DNA from: Leisingera sp. JC1
GTDB lineage: Bacteria > Pseudomonadota > Alphaproteobacteria > Rhodobacterales > Rhodobacteraceae
DNA: 64,000 bases
Assembly: GCF_001679925.1 (NCBI RefSeq)
Contig: NZ_LYUZ01000136.1
Span: 1 to 64,000 of the forward strand
Direction: 5' to 3'
The notes under the pieces are model-generated. The model was given only the letters and a program-made list of their open reading frames with translations, ran no database searches and was not told the origin of the DNA. The position numbers and the translations under genes are program-made. Shown here piece by piece: positions 8,941 to 18,247 of the stretch (its first letter is position 1; each line of letters starts with the position of its first letter).

Positions 8941-9810
8941 TTATTTTGCCTGAATGCCTTTGGCAAAGTCCATGAAGGCCCGGATCACGCGGACGTCACG
9001 GCGCTGGGTGAGATAGATTATGCTTTCGCTCATCGTGAGGTCGGCATCGCGCAGGCTGTATTTGACCAGCCGGTCGTCGTGACCGAACTCCGCCTCGGAG
9101 ACAAAACCGATACCCGCGCCGGAGGCAACAAGCTCGCGCACGGCTTCGCGCCCTTCGGCGACAATCGCGGGCTTCAACCGGATGCCCTGTTCCCGTGCGG
9201 CGGTCTCTACTTTCTCGCGGGTCTTTGAGCCTTCCTCGCGGAACACCAGCGGCAGCTGCACCAGTTCCTGGAACGACAGGTCTGTCTGAGTGGCCATCAG
9301 CAGGCCGCGCGCGGCGAAGGCAACGATGCCGGTGGCACCGAGGTTCAGCACACTCATATCCTTGCCGGGGGACAGGCTGCCTGCCACCCCGATTTCGGCG
9401 TTGTAGTCGCGCAGCTCATCAATGATTTCGCCTGTGTTCCCGGCACGCAGCGAAATAACCACTTTCGGGTAGCGTTTCTGGAACGGTCCCAGGAAGCCGG
9501 TCATGTGCTGGGCGGAGTCGGCGATAATGCGCAACTCCCCCTCAACAGCGGCGCGGGTTGCCGACAGGTAGTCCGCGATCCGGCTTTCCACCTCGAAGTA
9601 CTGCTTGGTCATGTGAAGCAGTTCTTCTCCTGCGGCTGTCAGGAACACCCGTTTCTTCTCGCGCCGGAACAGCAACACATCGTGGTCCTGCTCCAGTTTT
9701 CGCACCTGTTCCGAAACCGCGGGCTGGGTCAGGTGCAGAGCCTCGGCGGCGCGGGAAAAGCCGCCCAGAAGGGCCACGTGGTGAAAGGCTTTGAGCTGAG
9801 AATGACGCAT
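8941..9810 (-). CDS. LysR-type regulator of the AEP degradation genes
   Basis: 289 residues, normal LTTR size. The N-terminal winged HTH reads LKAFHHVALLGGFSRAAEAL then LTQPAVSEQVRKLEQDH. The C-terminal two-lobe effector domain resembles the CbbR/CysB-like type (GSLSPGKDMSVLNLGATGIVAFAA). The start at 9810 is where the HTH begins; the 105-codon upstream extension is rejected because it would run through the promoter and into phnW. Transcribed away from phnW with a perfect inverted repeat at 9832-9846 between them. It is the likely activator of phnW-phnA-phnY-pbfA, with AEP or a breakdown product as inducer (inference). Confidence 0.88.
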   Translation of the reverse strand: MRHSQLKAFHHVALLGGFSRAAEALHLTQPAVSEQVRKLEQDHDVLLFRREKKRVFLTAAGEELLHMTKQYFEVESRIADYLSATRAAVEGELRIIADSAQHMTGFLGPFQKRYPKVVISLRAGNTGEIIDELRDYNAEIGVAGSLSPGKDMSVLNLGATGIVAFAARGLLMATQTDLSFQELVQLPLVFREEGSKTREKVETAAREQGIRLKPAIVAEGREAVRELVASGAGIGFVSEAEFGHDDRLVKYSLRDADLTMSESIIYLTQRRDVRVIRAFMDFAKGIQAK

Positions 9811-9831
9811 ATTTTGACCCTGTGAACTTGT

Positions 9832-9846
9832 ATAGGCCAGGCCTAT
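9832..9846. promoter_or_regulatory. LysR-type operator between regulator and phnW
   Basis: Perfect palindrome ATAGGCC-A-GGCCTAT. It satisfies the T-N11-A pattern of LysR boxes and lies 21 bases from the LysR start and 80 bases from the phnW start. A single box is placed for autoregulation and activation of the catabolic genes. Confidence 0.65.
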
Positions 9847-9926
9847 CATTGAATTGTTTTTTGCAATTTTACATATGAACTGTGCTGACGCAATCATGCT
9901 CTCGAACCATGCTTTGGAGACAGGCA

Positions 9927-11114
9927 ATGACCGCTTCCGCACCGCAGATAGACCCGCCTTTTCTGGGTGAGCCTTACCTTCTGACACCCGGGCCGCTGAC
10001 CACATCCTATGAGGTGAAACAAGCCATGCTTCGCGACTGGGGCAGCTGGGACGATGACTTCCGCGCCATGACCCGCGACATGCGCAGCCGCCTGCTGGCG
10101 TTATTGGGTGAGGGCGCCGGCGCATTCGACTGCGTGCCGATGCAGGGCTCCGGCAGCTTTGCGGTTGAGGCGATGCTGGCGTCCTTTGTGCCGCGGGACG
10201 GTAAGGCGCTGGTGCTGGCCAATGGCGCCTACGGGTTGCGCTCGGCGCAGACGCTGCAATACCTGGGCCGCGACTATCAGCTGCTGGACAAGGGCGACTA
10301 CCTGCCGCCGCGCGGGGATGAGGTTGCCGCCATTCTGGCGAACGATCCGTCGATCAGCCATGTGGTGGCAATCCACTGCGAAACCTCCTCGGGCATCCTG
10401 AACCCGGTTGAGGAGATTTCCGAGGCCGTCTATTCTGCGGGCCGCAAGCTGCTGATCGACTCTATGTCGGCCTTTGGCGCCATTGAACTGCAGCCTTCGC
10501 AGATTCGCTACGAGGCGATGGTGTCCTCGGCCAACAAATGCATTGAGGGCGTGCCGGGCTTCGGCTTTGTCATCGCCCGCAAGGAAGAGCTGGAGGCCGC
10601 CAAGGGCAATAGCCATTCGCTGTCGCTGGATGTGCATGCGCAATGGGCGCATATGGAAAAGACCGGCCAGTGGCGGTTCACCCCGCCAACCCATGTGGTG
10701 GCGGCCTTCCTTGAGGCGCTCAAGGCGCATGAGGCCGAAGGCGGCGTCGAGGGGCGCGGCGGCCGGTACACCCGCAACCGCGACGTGATGGTTGCAGGCA
10801 TGCGTGATCTGGGGTTCGAGACGCTGCTGCAGAACCGCTGGCTGTCCCCCATCATCGTCACATTCTTTTGCCCTGCGGATGCGAATTTCGTCTTCGATCG
10901 CTTCTACGACCTGATGAAGGAAAAGGGCTTTATCATCTATCCGGGCAAACTGACGGTTGTGGACAGTTTCCGCGTCGGCTGCATCGGGCAGATGGATGAA
11001 CATGTCATGCGGCAGGTCGTGTCTGCCGCCAAGGAAACACTTGCCGAAATGGGCGTCGCCAGCGCGGCCCCGCCCGCCGCGGCGCTGGAAGAACGCGCCA
11101 AACTGGCTGCCTGA
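9927..11114 (+). CDS. phnW: 2-aminoethylphosphonate--pyruvate transaminase
   Basis: 395 residues, fold-type I PLP aminotransferase of the AEP/serine-glyoxylate group. It moves the amino group of 2-aminoethylphosphonate to pyruvate, giving phosphonoacetaldehyde and alanine. Diagnostic segments are LLTPGPLTTSYEVKQAML at the N-terminus, ETSSGILNPVEEIS, LLIDSMSAFGA and SSANKCIEGVPGFGF, with the PLP Lys near residue 204. The C-terminus has FIIYPGKLTVVDSFRVGCIG. The start at 9927 follows GGAGA at 7-nt spacing; the earlier in-frame start at 9882 has no such site. First gene of the AEP operon, 20 bases ahead of phnA. The neighbours complete the route to acetate. Confidence 0.95.
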   Translation: MTASAPQIDPPFLGEPYLLTPGPLTTSYEVKQAMLRDWGSWDDDFRAMTRDMRSRLLALLGEGAGAFDCVPMQGSGSFAVEAMLASFVPRDGKALVLANGAYGLRSAQTLQYLGRDYQLLDKGDYLPPRGDEVAAILANDPSISHVVAIHCETSSGILNPVEEISEAVYSAGRKLLIDSMSAFGAIELQPSQIRYEAMVSSANKCIEGVPGFGFVIARKEELEAAKGNSHSLSLDVHAQWAHMEKTGQWRFTPPTHVVAAFLEALKAHEAEGGVEGRGGRYTRNRDVMVAGMRDLGFETLLQNRWLSPIIVTFFCPADANFVFDRFYDLMKEKGFIIYPGKLTVVDSFRVGCIGQMDEHVMRQVVSAAKETLAEMGVASAAPPAAALEERAKLAA

Positions 11115-11134
11115 GACACAAAGGACTTCAACAT

Positions 11135-12379
11135 ATGACCATTCAATCCCCCGTCGTGGCAAACGGCCGCGCCTATGATGTGCCCAAGACCTGCGCGATT
11201 GCCATCTGCCTGGACGGCTGCGAGCCGGAGTATCTGGACAAGGCGATTGCCGACGGTCTGATGCCCACGCTCAAGCGGATGCGCGCAGAAGGCACCGACC
11301 GGCTGGCGCATTCGGTGGTGCCCTCGTTCACCAACCCCAACAACCTGTCGATTGCGACAGGCCGTCCGCCGGTGGTGCACGGGATCTGCGGCAACTACCT
11401 GATCGACCCGGACACCGGCGAAGAAGTAATGATGAACGACGTGCGCTTCCTGCGGGCGCCCACGGTGTTCAAGGCGTTCTATGATGCGGGCGCGCGGGTG
11501 GCTGTTGTTACCGCCAAGGACAAACTGCGGGCGCTGCTGGGCGCAGGTCTGGAGTTTGGCGACGACCGAGCTAAATGCTTCTCGGCCGAGAAATCCGACA
11601 GCTCCACCGCGGCTGAGCATGGTCAGGAGAAGGCATCCGAGTGGCTGGGCATGGCGCAGCCGGAGGTCTACTCGGCAGAGCTGAGCGAGTTTGTCTTTGC
11701 CGCCGGTGTGAAGCTGCTGAAGGAATGGGCGCCGGATGTGATGTACCTGACCACCACCGATTATGTGCAGCACAAGTACAGCCCCGATCAGGCAGAGGCC
11801 AAGGCCTTCTATGCGATGTTCGACAAGTATCTGACCGAACTGGATGCACTGGGCGCTGCCATCGTGGTGACCGCCGACCACGGCATGAAGCCTAAGCACC
11901 ACGCCGATGGCTCCCCCAGCGTGATCTATGTGCAGGACCTGATGGACGACTGGCTGGGCGAGGGCCAGGCGCGGGTGATCCTGCCGATCACCGACCCCTA
12001 TGTGGTGCACCACGGCGCGCTGGGCTCCTTTGCCACCTGCTACTTGCCCGAGGGTGCGGACCGGGCAGAGATCATGCAGCGGCTTGCGGGTTATGACGCG
12101 ATCACCGATGTGCTGACCCGTGAAGAGGCGGTGGCCCGGTTCGAGCTGCCGGCCGACCGGATCGGCGACATCATTCTGGTGTCCGGCGAAAACATCTGCA
12201 TCGGCACGTCCGAGCACCGTCACGATCTGGCCGCGCTCAATGAACCGCTGCGCAGCCATGGCGGGCTGACCGAACAGGAGGTACCCTTCATCTGCAACCG
12301 CGTCCTGCCGCTGCCGGAGCGCCCGGTGCTGCGCAACTTTGATGCGTTTTTCTATGCCGCGCAGGCGGCGGCGCTGTAA
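11135..12379 (+). CDS. phnA: Phosphonoacetate hydrolase
   Basis: 414 residues, alkaline-phosphatase superfamily metalloenzyme that splits phosphonoacetate to acetate and phosphate. Metal and catalytic sites are visible: an early Asp ([13 protein letters not shown]27), the nucleophile loop [15 protein letters not shown] (T66, matching the Thr nucleophile known in the Sinorhizobium meliloti enzyme), [10 protein letters not shown], the [12 protein letters not shown] metal site, and a late His in [10 protein letters not shown]. It sits between phnW and phnY, the S. meliloti-type phnWAY route. Unlike the phnX (phosphonoacetaldehyde hydrolase) route, it oxidises the aldehyde first. This is the C-P hydrolase PhnA, unrelated to the identically named E. 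coli alkylphosphonate-operon protein. Confidence 0.95.
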   Translation: MTIQSPVVANGRAYDVPKTCAIAICLDGCEPEYLDKAIADGLMPTLKRMRAEGTDRLAHSVVPSFTNPNNLSIATGRPPVVHGICGNYLIDPDTGEEVMMNDVRFLRAPTVFKAFYDAGARVAVVTAKDKLRALLGAGLEFGDDRAKCFSAEKSDSSTAAEHGQEKASEWLGMAQPEVYSAELSEFVFAAGVKLLKEWAPDVMYLTTTDYVQHKYSPDQAEAKAFYAMFDKYLTELDALGAAIVVTADHGMKPKHHADGSPSVIYVQDLMDDWLGEGQARVILPITDPYVVHHGALGSFATCYLPEGADRAEIMQRLAGYDAITDVLTREEAVARFELPADRIGDIILVSGENICIGTSEHRHDLAALNEPLRSHGGLTEQEVPFICNRVLPLPERPVLRNFDAFFYAAQAAAL

Positions 12380-12396
12380 CCATGAAGGATCAGGCG

Positions 12397-13845
12397 ATGA
12401 GCGATATCGAAATCCGCAACGAGGGCATGCGCATAGGCGGCGAGGTGGTCTTTACCGAAGAAACCGTGCCGGTTCTCTATCCCTATACCAACGAGGTGGT
12501 GGGCCATGTGCCGGCCGGCCAGGCCGAGCACGCCCGCAAGGCGTTTGAGATTGCCGCGAACTATACGCCCAAGCTGACCCGCTATGAGCGCAGCCAGATC
12601 CTGCAGCGGGCAGGGGTGCTGATCGGCGAGAAGCGCGAGTGGCTAGCCAAATGGCTGACGCTGGAACTGGGCATCTGCCACCAGCACGCGATCTATGAGA
12701 CCAAGCGTGCGCAGGACGTCTATCAGTTTGCCGCTGCCGAGGCGCTGAAGGATGATGGCGAGATCTTCTCCTGCGATCTGACGCACAACGGCAAGGCACG
12801 CAAAATCTTCACCAAGCGCGAACCGGTGAAGGCGATCTCAGCGATCACCCCGTTCAACCACCCTTTGAATATGGTGAGCCACAAGATCGCGCCAGCGATT
12901 GCCACCAACAACTGCATGGTCTGCAAGCCGACGGAACTGACGCCGCTCACCTGCATTGCGCTGGCCGACATCCTGTATGAAGCGGGGCTGCCGTCGGAGA
13001 TGTTCCAGGTGGTGACCGGCTGGCCCAAGGACATTGGCGATGAGATGATCACCAATGAGAACATCGACATCATCACCTTCACCGGCGGCGTGCCGGTGGG
13101 CAAGATGATTGCCGAAAAGGGCGTCTACAAGCGGCAGGCGCTGGAATTGGGCGGCAACGACCCGTTGATCGTGCTGAATGACCTGTCCGACGCCGATCTT
13201 GAGAAAGCGGCCACCATTGCCGTGGCGGGCGCTACCGGCAACTCCGGCCAGCGCTGCACTGCGATCAAGCGCATCCTGGTGCAGGAAAGCGTTGCTGACC
13301 GCTTTGTGCCTATGGTTCTGGCAAAGGCGCAGAAGATAAAGTTCGGCGACCCCCAGGACCCGGAAACTGAACTCGGTTGCGTCATCCACGACAAGGCGGC
13401 GGAGCTGTTCGAGAAACGCGTCTATATGGCTGAGGCCGAAGGTGCGGAGATCCTCTACCACCCTGGCCGCCAGGGGGCGCTGCTGCCGCCCATCGTGGTC
13501 GACAAGGTGCCGCACAACAGCGAGCTGGTGATGGAGGAAACCTTTGGCCCCATCGTGCCCATCGTCCGTGTGCCGGATGACGACGCCGAGGTGATGCGGA
13601 TCTCCAACTCCACCGAGTTCGGCCTGTCGTCGGGCGTCTGCACCAACGATCTGAACCGCGCGATTGCCTATATCAACGGTCTGGACGTGGGCACCTGCAA
13701 CATCTGGGAACAGCCCGGCTACCGGATCGAGATGTCCCCCTTCGGCGGCATCAAGGACAGCGGCAACGGGGTCAAGGAAGGCGTTATCGAGGCGATGAAA
13801 TTCTTCACCAACGTGAAGACCTACTCACTCCCCTGGCCGGAATAA
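12397..13845 (+). CDS. phnY: Phosphonoacetaldehyde dehydrogenase (NAD+)
   Basis: 482 residues, aldehyde dehydrogenase superfamily. It oxidises phosphonoacetaldehyde to phosphonoacetate, linking PhnW (and PbfA) to PhnA. Visible are [18 protein letters not shown] (cofactor site), [11 protein letters not shown], the general-base Glu in [13 protein letters not shown] (about E250) and the catalytic Cys in [11 protein letters not shown] (about C287). Start: ATG 12397 has AAGGA 8 nt upstream; ATG 12382, two bases after the phnA stop, is the alternative and adds five residues. Tightly coupled to phnA. Confidence 0.93.
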   Translation: MSDIEIRNEGMRIGGEVVFTEETVPVLYPYTNEVVGHVPAGQAEHARKAFEIAANYTPKLTRYERSQILQRAGVLIGEKREWLAKWLTLELGICHQHAIYETKRAQDVYQFAAAEALKDDGEIFSCDLTHNGKARKIFTKREPVKAISAITPFNHPLNMVSHKIAPAIATNNCMVCKPTELTPLTCIALADILYEAGLPSEMFQVVTGWPKDIGDEMITNENIDIITFTGGVPVGKMIAEKGVYKRQALELGGNDPLIVLNDLSDADLEKAATIAVAGATGNSGQRCTAIKRILVQESVADRFVPMVLAKAQKIKFGDPQDPETELGCVIHDKAAELFEKRVYMAEAEGAEILYHPGRQGALLPPIVVDKVPHNSELVMEETFGPIVPIVRVPDDDAEVMRISNSTEFGLSSGVCTNDLNRAIAYINGLDVGTCNIWEQPGYRIEMSPFGGIKDSGNGVKEGVIEAMKFFTNVKTYSLPWPE

Positions 13846-13854
13846 CTCCGGCCC

Positions 13855-13888
13855 GCCGGGGCTGGCTCCACCTGGTCCCGGCTTTTTT
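13855..13888 (+). terminator. Terminator-like hairpin after phnY
   Basis: GCCGGG at 13855 pairs with CCCGGC at 13877, with a T6 run directly after. It could attenuate between phnY and the pbfA-like gene 80 bases downstream. Confidence 0.55.
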
Positions 13889-13924
13889 AGCTTTCTCTTT
13901 TGACCCCCTGCACGGAGGCGGCAC

Positions 13925-15271
13925 ATGCTCGTCCATACGGAAGGTGAATCCAATACGTCCGAGGCCCGCAAGGCTTGGCTGAAAACATCCATCGGCCCAA
14001 ACTCCGCACCGCTGCTGGAGCGGGATGCAGATGCCTTCCTGCACCAGAGCCTGTCCAGCCCCTGCGTCAGCACCATCGCCAAGGCCGAAGGCATCTGGAT
14101 CGAGGACATGGACGGCCGCCGCTACATGGATTTCCATGGCAACTCGGTGCATCATCTGGGCTACGGCCACCCCAAACTGGTCGCCGCGATTAAGCAGCAG
14201 CTGGATGATCTGCCCTTTGCGCCGCGCCGGTTTACCAATGACCCAGCGGTGGAACTGGCGGAGAAGCTGGCGGCGATCACACCCGGCGGCCTGGGCAAGA
14301 CCCTGTTCACCACCGGCGGTTCCGACGCCAATGAGGTGGCACTGAAAATCGCCCGCGCCGCCACCGGGCGGTTCAAGACGCTCAGCTTCTGGGACGCGTT
14401 TCATGGCGCGGGTTTCGGCGCCGCTTCGGTCGGGGGGGAGGCCACCTTCCGCAGCCATATTGCAGGCCCCTTGCTGCCGGGAACGGAGCATGTAGCCCCT
14501 TTCAGCCCGTCAAACTGCGCCTATGGCCACAAGTCGCTGGAGGCCAGCGCCGAAGCCTGCGCCCGGATGATCGACTATGTTCTGGGTCGCGACGGCGACT
14601 ATTGCGCCTTCATCGCCGAGGCGATGCGTGCGGTCCCGAACGTGCCGCCGCCGGGGTTCTGGAAATCGGTGCGCGAGATCTGCGACAAACATGGCGTGCT
14701 GCTGATCCTGGATGAGATCCCCACCGGGCTGGGCAAGACCGGGCAGATGTTCTCCTTCCAGCACGACGGGATTGTGCCGGACATCGTGACGCTCGGCAAA
14801 TCGCTGGGCGGCGGCATCCTGCCCATCGCCGCCTGTGTGGCGCGGCGCGATCTGGATGTCTGCGGTGATTTTGCCATCGGTCATTACACGCATGAGAAAA
14901 ACCCGGTTACAGCCCGCGCTGCCCTGGCGACGCTGCAGATCCTTGAGGAGGAGGGGCTGGTCGAGCGCTCCGCTGAGCTGGGCCGCCACGCTCTGGAGCG
15001 GCTGCGCGACGCGCTGGGCCAGGTGCCAATTGTGGGTGACATCCGAGGCCGCGGGCTGATGTTCGGGGTGGAGATTGTCGAGGACCGCCAGACCATGGCG
15101 CCCGGCATCGCTAAGGCAGAACAGATCTACTATGCCTGTCTTGAGGCTGGGCTCAGCTACAAGATCAGCCAGGGCAGCGTGCTGACCCTGTCACCGCCGC
15201 TGACCATTTCCCGCGAGGATCTGGACCGGGCGCTCGATATCGTGATTGCCGCGGTGAAGGCGGCAGGCTGA
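13925..15271 (+). CDS. pbfA: Class III PLP enzyme, probable (R)-1-hydroxy-2-aminoethylphosphonate ammonia-lyase (PbfA)
   Basis: 448 residues, class III aminotransferase fold: MDFHGNSVHHLGYGHP (substrate loop), LFTTGGSDANEVALK (PLP phosphate site), LLILDEIPTGLGKTGQMF (PLP Asp) and VTLGKSLGGGILP (Lys about 292). It is the fourth gene of the AEP cluster. Established knowledge: PbfA, a lyase from this same fold, converts (R)-1-hydroxy-2-AEP to phosphonoacetaldehyde and ammonia, and its gene accompanies phnWAY or phnWX clusters. The context and the DEIPTGLGKTG motif, in place of the usual DEVQTGFGRTG of transaminases, support this. The alternative is a second aminotransferase acting on AEP analogues. 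Ribosome site GGAGG precedes ATG 13925. Confidence 0.72.
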   Translation: MLVHTEGESNTSEARKAWLKTSIGPNSAPLLERDADAFLHQSLSSPCVSTIAKAEGIWIEDMDGRRYMDFHGNSVHHLGYGHPKLVAAIKQQLDDLPFAPRRFTNDPAVELAEKLAAITPGGLGKTLFTTGGSDANEVALKIARAATGRFKTLSFWDAFHGAGFGAASVGGEATFRSHIAGPLLPGTEHVAPFSPSNCAYGHKSLEASAEACARMIDYVLGRDGDYCAFIAEAMRAVPNVPPPGFWKSVREICDKHGVLLILDEIPTGLGKTGQMFSFQHDGIVPDIVTLGKSLGGGILPIAACVARRDLDVCGDFAIGHYTHEKNPVTARAALATLQILEEEGLVERSAELGRHALERLRDALGQVPIVGDIRGRGLMFGVEIVEDRQTMAPGIAKAEQIYYACLEAGLSYKISQGSVLTLSPPLTISREDLDRALDIVIAAVKAAG

Positions 15272-15296
15272 CGCCTCGTTTAACAGCGGATGACAA

Positions 15297-15328
15297 AGCT
15301 CCGGCTGTTGCCGGGGCTTTTCTTTTTC
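15297..15328 (+). terminator. Terminator of the AEP cluster
   Basis: AGCTCCGGC / GCCGGGGCT hairpin (one G-T pair, 4-nt loop) followed by TTTTCTTTTTC, 25 bases after the pbfA stop. Confidence 0.75.
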
Positions 15329-15516
15329 TCAGCCCGGCAACTGGTTCCGGCTGCCGCGGCAGCGGGAATTAATACATCCCTGACGTGTGTTTCTGGCCTT
15401 TCGGGCTGATGCGCCGATCTTCCGGCCCCCGGTAGAGTCAAAGCAGGCCGGTGCCGCTCGGTGCCGCAGCCACATGAACCGCCGGCCTGCCGGCGTCTAT
15501 CTGATGGGAGACTGAA

Positions 15517-15720
15517 ATGACTGCATATCTGAAAACGATGCTGTCCAAGCTGCGCGGCGACGAACGCGGGGTGACACTGGTGGAATACGGCATTGCCATC
15601 GCGCTGGCGGTGGCCCTGGGCACTGCTGCCTTGGACAACCTGGCGGATGACGTCGGCGACTCGATGGATGCGGCCGGGGCCTGCATGCCGAACTCGGACG
15701 GATCCGCGCCGACTTGCTAA
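15517..15720 (+). CDS. flp: Flp-type pilin subunit
   Basis: 67 residues. A short basic leader (about residues 1-18) precedes the type IVb pilin hydrophobic segment GVTLVEYGIAIALAVALG, with the Flp-signature Glu-Tyr (VEYG). Cleavage by the A24 prepilin peptidase (25137-25619) is expected between the leader Gly (about 18) and Val. The C-terminus holds two Cys (ACMPNSD, APTC), unusual for a tiny Flp pilin and able to form a disulfide. GGGAG lies 7 nt before the start. It heads the Tad locus; the 245 bases upstream should hold the main promoter. Confidence 0.88.
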   Translation: MTAYLKTMLSKLRGDERGVTLVEYGIAIALAVALGTAALDNLADDVGDSMDAAGACMPNSDGSAPTC

Positions 15721-15925
15721 CTTGTTGCATTGGCTTCCCGATCCCGATCGGGGAGCCTGGCGGATGCGGGGCTTCGGGGGGAATGCCCCGCATCCGCCAG
15801 AAAACTGCCGCTGGCGTTTACCTGCGGCAAGCACGGCAGGAAGCAGAAGCCTGCGGCCACATTTTCCGACGAACAGCCGGGACCGCCCTTCTGCTGCGCC
15901 AGCCAGCGACGAAAGGAAACTTGGC

Positions 15926-16741
15926 ATGAATATTTCATCACTTCTCAGCATGATTTCCGGACTGGCCCTGGCGGGCGGCTCTGCCTATGTGGCCAAGGAT
16001 TACATTGACGGGCAGGCCGTGACCGGCGGTCCCGAAGGGCCGGCGCTGGTCGAAGTTGTGGTCGCCTCTCAGGATATCGCCTTCGGCACGGCATTGACCG
16101 CGCAATCCCTGACCACCATTGCCTGGCCGGCCGAGGCCCGGCCCGCAGGCACCTTCACCAGTTTTGACGCCTTGCTTCCGGATACCGGAAAACCGCCGCG
16201 CCGAGCCCGCCGCGCGATTGCGCAAGGAGAGCTGATCCGGGCGTCCAGGGTCTCCAATTTCGGTGAAAAGGTGACGATCGTGCAGACGCTTAGCCCGGAT
16301 CACCGGGCAATGGCCATCAAGGTCAGCGCGGAAACCGCGGTAGGCGGCTTCGTTACGCCGGGCGACAGCGTTGATGTGCTGCTGACCCAGGGCAGGGGGG
16401 CGGATTTGAAGACCGTGACCATCCTGCAGAACGCCCGGGTGATCGGGGTGGATCAGGATGCCAACCAGGAAACTGACAAGCCGGGCGTCGCCCGCACCGT
16501 GACGGTTGAGGTGACACCGGACGAGGGCCAGCGCCTGGCATTGGCCCAGCGGGCGGGCACACTGAGCCTCACCTTGCGCAACCAGGACGCGGCCGCCGAG
16601 GAAGTGCCTCTGGACTCGATCAGCCTGAATGACGTGCTGCGCAACCTTCAGCCGCAGCCGCAGGAACCGGCCGCAGAGCCTGCGCGCAGGACCGTCCTGA
16701 TCCGCCGCGGCACCGAAGTGTCGGAAACTGAACTCCGCTGA
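15926..16741 (+). CDS. cpaB: Flp pilus assembly protein CpaB/RcpC
   Basis: 271 residues. N-terminal membrane anchor (SSLLSMISGLALAGGSAYVA), then an SAF domain (VVVASQDIAFGTALTAQSL, later AIAQGELI) and the RcpC/CpaB domain (MAIKVSAETAVGGFVTPGDSVDVLLT). In known Tad systems this periplasmic protein works with the secretin RcpA/CpaC, normally encoded next. Here the next gene is TadG-like, 25 bases on, so no secretin follows. ATG 15926 is preceded by GAAAGGAAAC; a longer upstream frame lacks a start with a ribosome site. The 205 bases from flp contain no supported gene. Confidence 0.9.
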   Translation: MNISSLLSMISGLALAGGSAYVAKDYIDGQAVTGGPEGPALVEVVVASQDIAFGTALTAQSLTTIAWPAEARPAGTFTSFDALLPDTGKPPRRARRAIAQGELIRASRVSNFGEKVTIVQTLSPDHRAMAIKVSAETAVGGFVTPGDSVDVLLTQGRGADLKTVTILQNARVIGVDQDANQETDKPGVARTVTVEVTPDEGQRLALAQRAGTLSLTLRNQDAAAEEVPLDSISLNDVLRNLQPQPQEPAAEPARRTVLIRRGTEVSETELR

Positions 16742-16766
16742 TCAAAACCGGGAGCCTTGCCTGACC

Positions 16767-18242
16767 ATGCGCCTGAATATCCGCATCAGACAGTTTGCAC
16801 AGGATGAGCACGGCACCATGCTGGTCATCTGGGGGCTGACGTTTGTGGTGCTGCTGGGGATTGCGGCGATGTCGTTCGACCTGGGCCGCACCGGTATCAC
16901 CCGCAGCGAGCTGCAGGCCTACACCGACAACGTGGCACTGGCAGCGGCAGGCGAGCTGGACGGCAAGGATGATGCCATCACCCGCGCCCGTGCGGCGGCT
17001 GCCAATCTGATCAGCGACCGCAAGACATTCGGCACCGGCGGCAGCCTGCTGAGCGGCGATACCGACTACACGCTCACCTTCTATTCGGAACTGCCGGACG
17101 ATGACACCGCGGCCTTGACCGCTGTCACCACCGACCCGGCAGAGGCGGTCTATGTCCGTGCCGTGGCTACGCCCAGTACAGTGGCTGCCACTTATGGCGC
17201 CGCTTTTGCGGCACTGACCGGAAACGCCCGCCCGAATGACCAGGCACGCGCCGCGTCCGTGGCCGGTTTCACACAATATGCTTGCGATATAACCCCGCTG
17301 ATGTTCTGCATCCCGCCGGGGTTTTCGGCGGACGCCAGTGTTGGCGACATGATCCTGCTGCGCTCCGGAGGCAGCGGCTCCGCTTGGGGGCCGGGGGATT
17401 TCGGCTTTCTCGATCCGGCCAAGGTTCTGGTCGATGACGAGGGCCCCTGCGCCGGTCTCAATGGCGCGCAGCTGGATGCCTGCCTGCTGGGGGCCGAAGG
17501 CAGTATCACCCAGTGTTTCAATCAGCGCGGCGTCGATATTGAGCCGGGCCAGAAGGTCGGCATCCGCGACGCCATCTTCAACGTGCGCTTTGATATCTAC
17601 AAGGCGATCATGAACGGCAAGCGCAACGACCCCGATTATCCGCCCGCGCCCAACGTTATCAAAGGCATCGTGCCCAAGGGCAAAGGGAAAGGCAAAGGCG
17701 GCGGCAGCTGCATCGGCAACACTGAGGAAGTGTCCCCCGATACCGTGGGCCTGCCGCGTGATGACTGCTTTGGTGCAGGCGGCTGCGGGCGCTTTGGCGA
17801 TGGCGACTGGTCGGCAGGGCGGACAGAGTATGTGAACACCAACTATGGCGGCGTCGACCCCCACCCCGGTGCCACCACCCGCTATGAGTACTATCTGGAA
17901 GAGATTGACGCCGCTGGCGGCCCTGGCGGCACTGGCAGCATCCTGTCGGGCCTGGCCGAGACCGGCCGCCCGGTGTGCTCCCCAAACCAAAGCTCCAATC
18001 CGCAGCGCCGGGTGGTCATTGCGGCAGGCATTGATTGCACCGCAAACCCGATCAACGGGTCGACCTCCGATGTGCCGGTCGAGGAGTTTGTGAAGATTTT
18101 CCTGACTGAGCCGGTGGGCGATGACGGTGCTTCGCCGCCGACCCTGGATATCTGGGGTGAGGTGGTGGGTAGCGCAGGCGGCGGCGCCGGGGGCATCGGC
18201 GACGCCGGCATCTTCCGCGACGTTGTTCAACTGTACAGGTGA
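16767..18242 (+). CDS. TadG-like Flp pilus assembly protein
   Basis: 491 residues. The N-terminus matches the putative TadG-like Flp domain: a short cytoplasmic stretch with a DEHGTMLVIWGL motif, one TM helix (about 20-40), then FDLGRTGITRSELQAYTDNVALAAAGEL. The remainder is a large secreted region rich in Gly, Asp and Cys, with a KGKGKGKGGGSC lysine-glycine stretch near residue 310. Other paired Cys are spread through it and may form disulfides. It probably acts as a minor pilin-like or envelope component of the pilus machine. It lies between cpaB and two TadE-like genes and ends 3 nt inside the upstream GTG option of the next gene. Confidence 0.82.
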   Translation: MRLNIRIRQFAQDEHGTMLVIWGLTFVVLLGIAAMSFDLGRTGITRSELQAYTDNVALAAAGELDGKDDAITRARAAAANLISDRKTFGTGGSLLSGDTDYTLTFYSELPDDDTAALTAVTTDPAEAVYVRAVATPSTVAATYGAAFAALTGNARPNDQARAASVAGFTQYACDITPLMFCIPPGFSADASVGDMILLRSGGSGSAWGPGDFGFLDPAKVLVDDEGPCAGLNGAQLDACLLGAEGSITQCFNQRGVDIEPGQKVGIRDAIFNVRFDIYKAIMNGKRNDPDYPPAPNVIKGIVPKGKGKGKGGGSCIGNTEEVSPDTVGLPRDDCFGAGGCGRFGDGDWSAGRTEYVNTNYGGVDPHPGATTRYEYYLEEIDAAGGPGGTGSILSGLAETGRPVCSPNQSSNPQRRVVIAAGIDCTANPINGSTSDVPVEEFVKIFLTEPVGDDGASPPTLDIWGEVVGSAGGGAGGIGDAGIFRDVVQLYR

Positions 18243-18247
18243 CCGGG

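Noticed and set aside
12382-12396. phnY start at 12382
   Set aside because: The ATG at 12397 has an AAGGA site at good spacing, while 12382 is only two bases past the phnA stop without one.
13925-15271. Ordinary 4-aminobutyrate or acetylornithine aminotransferase
   Set aside because: The AEP gene context and the altered DEIPTGLGKTG loop favour a PbfA-type lyase, though transamination is not excluded.
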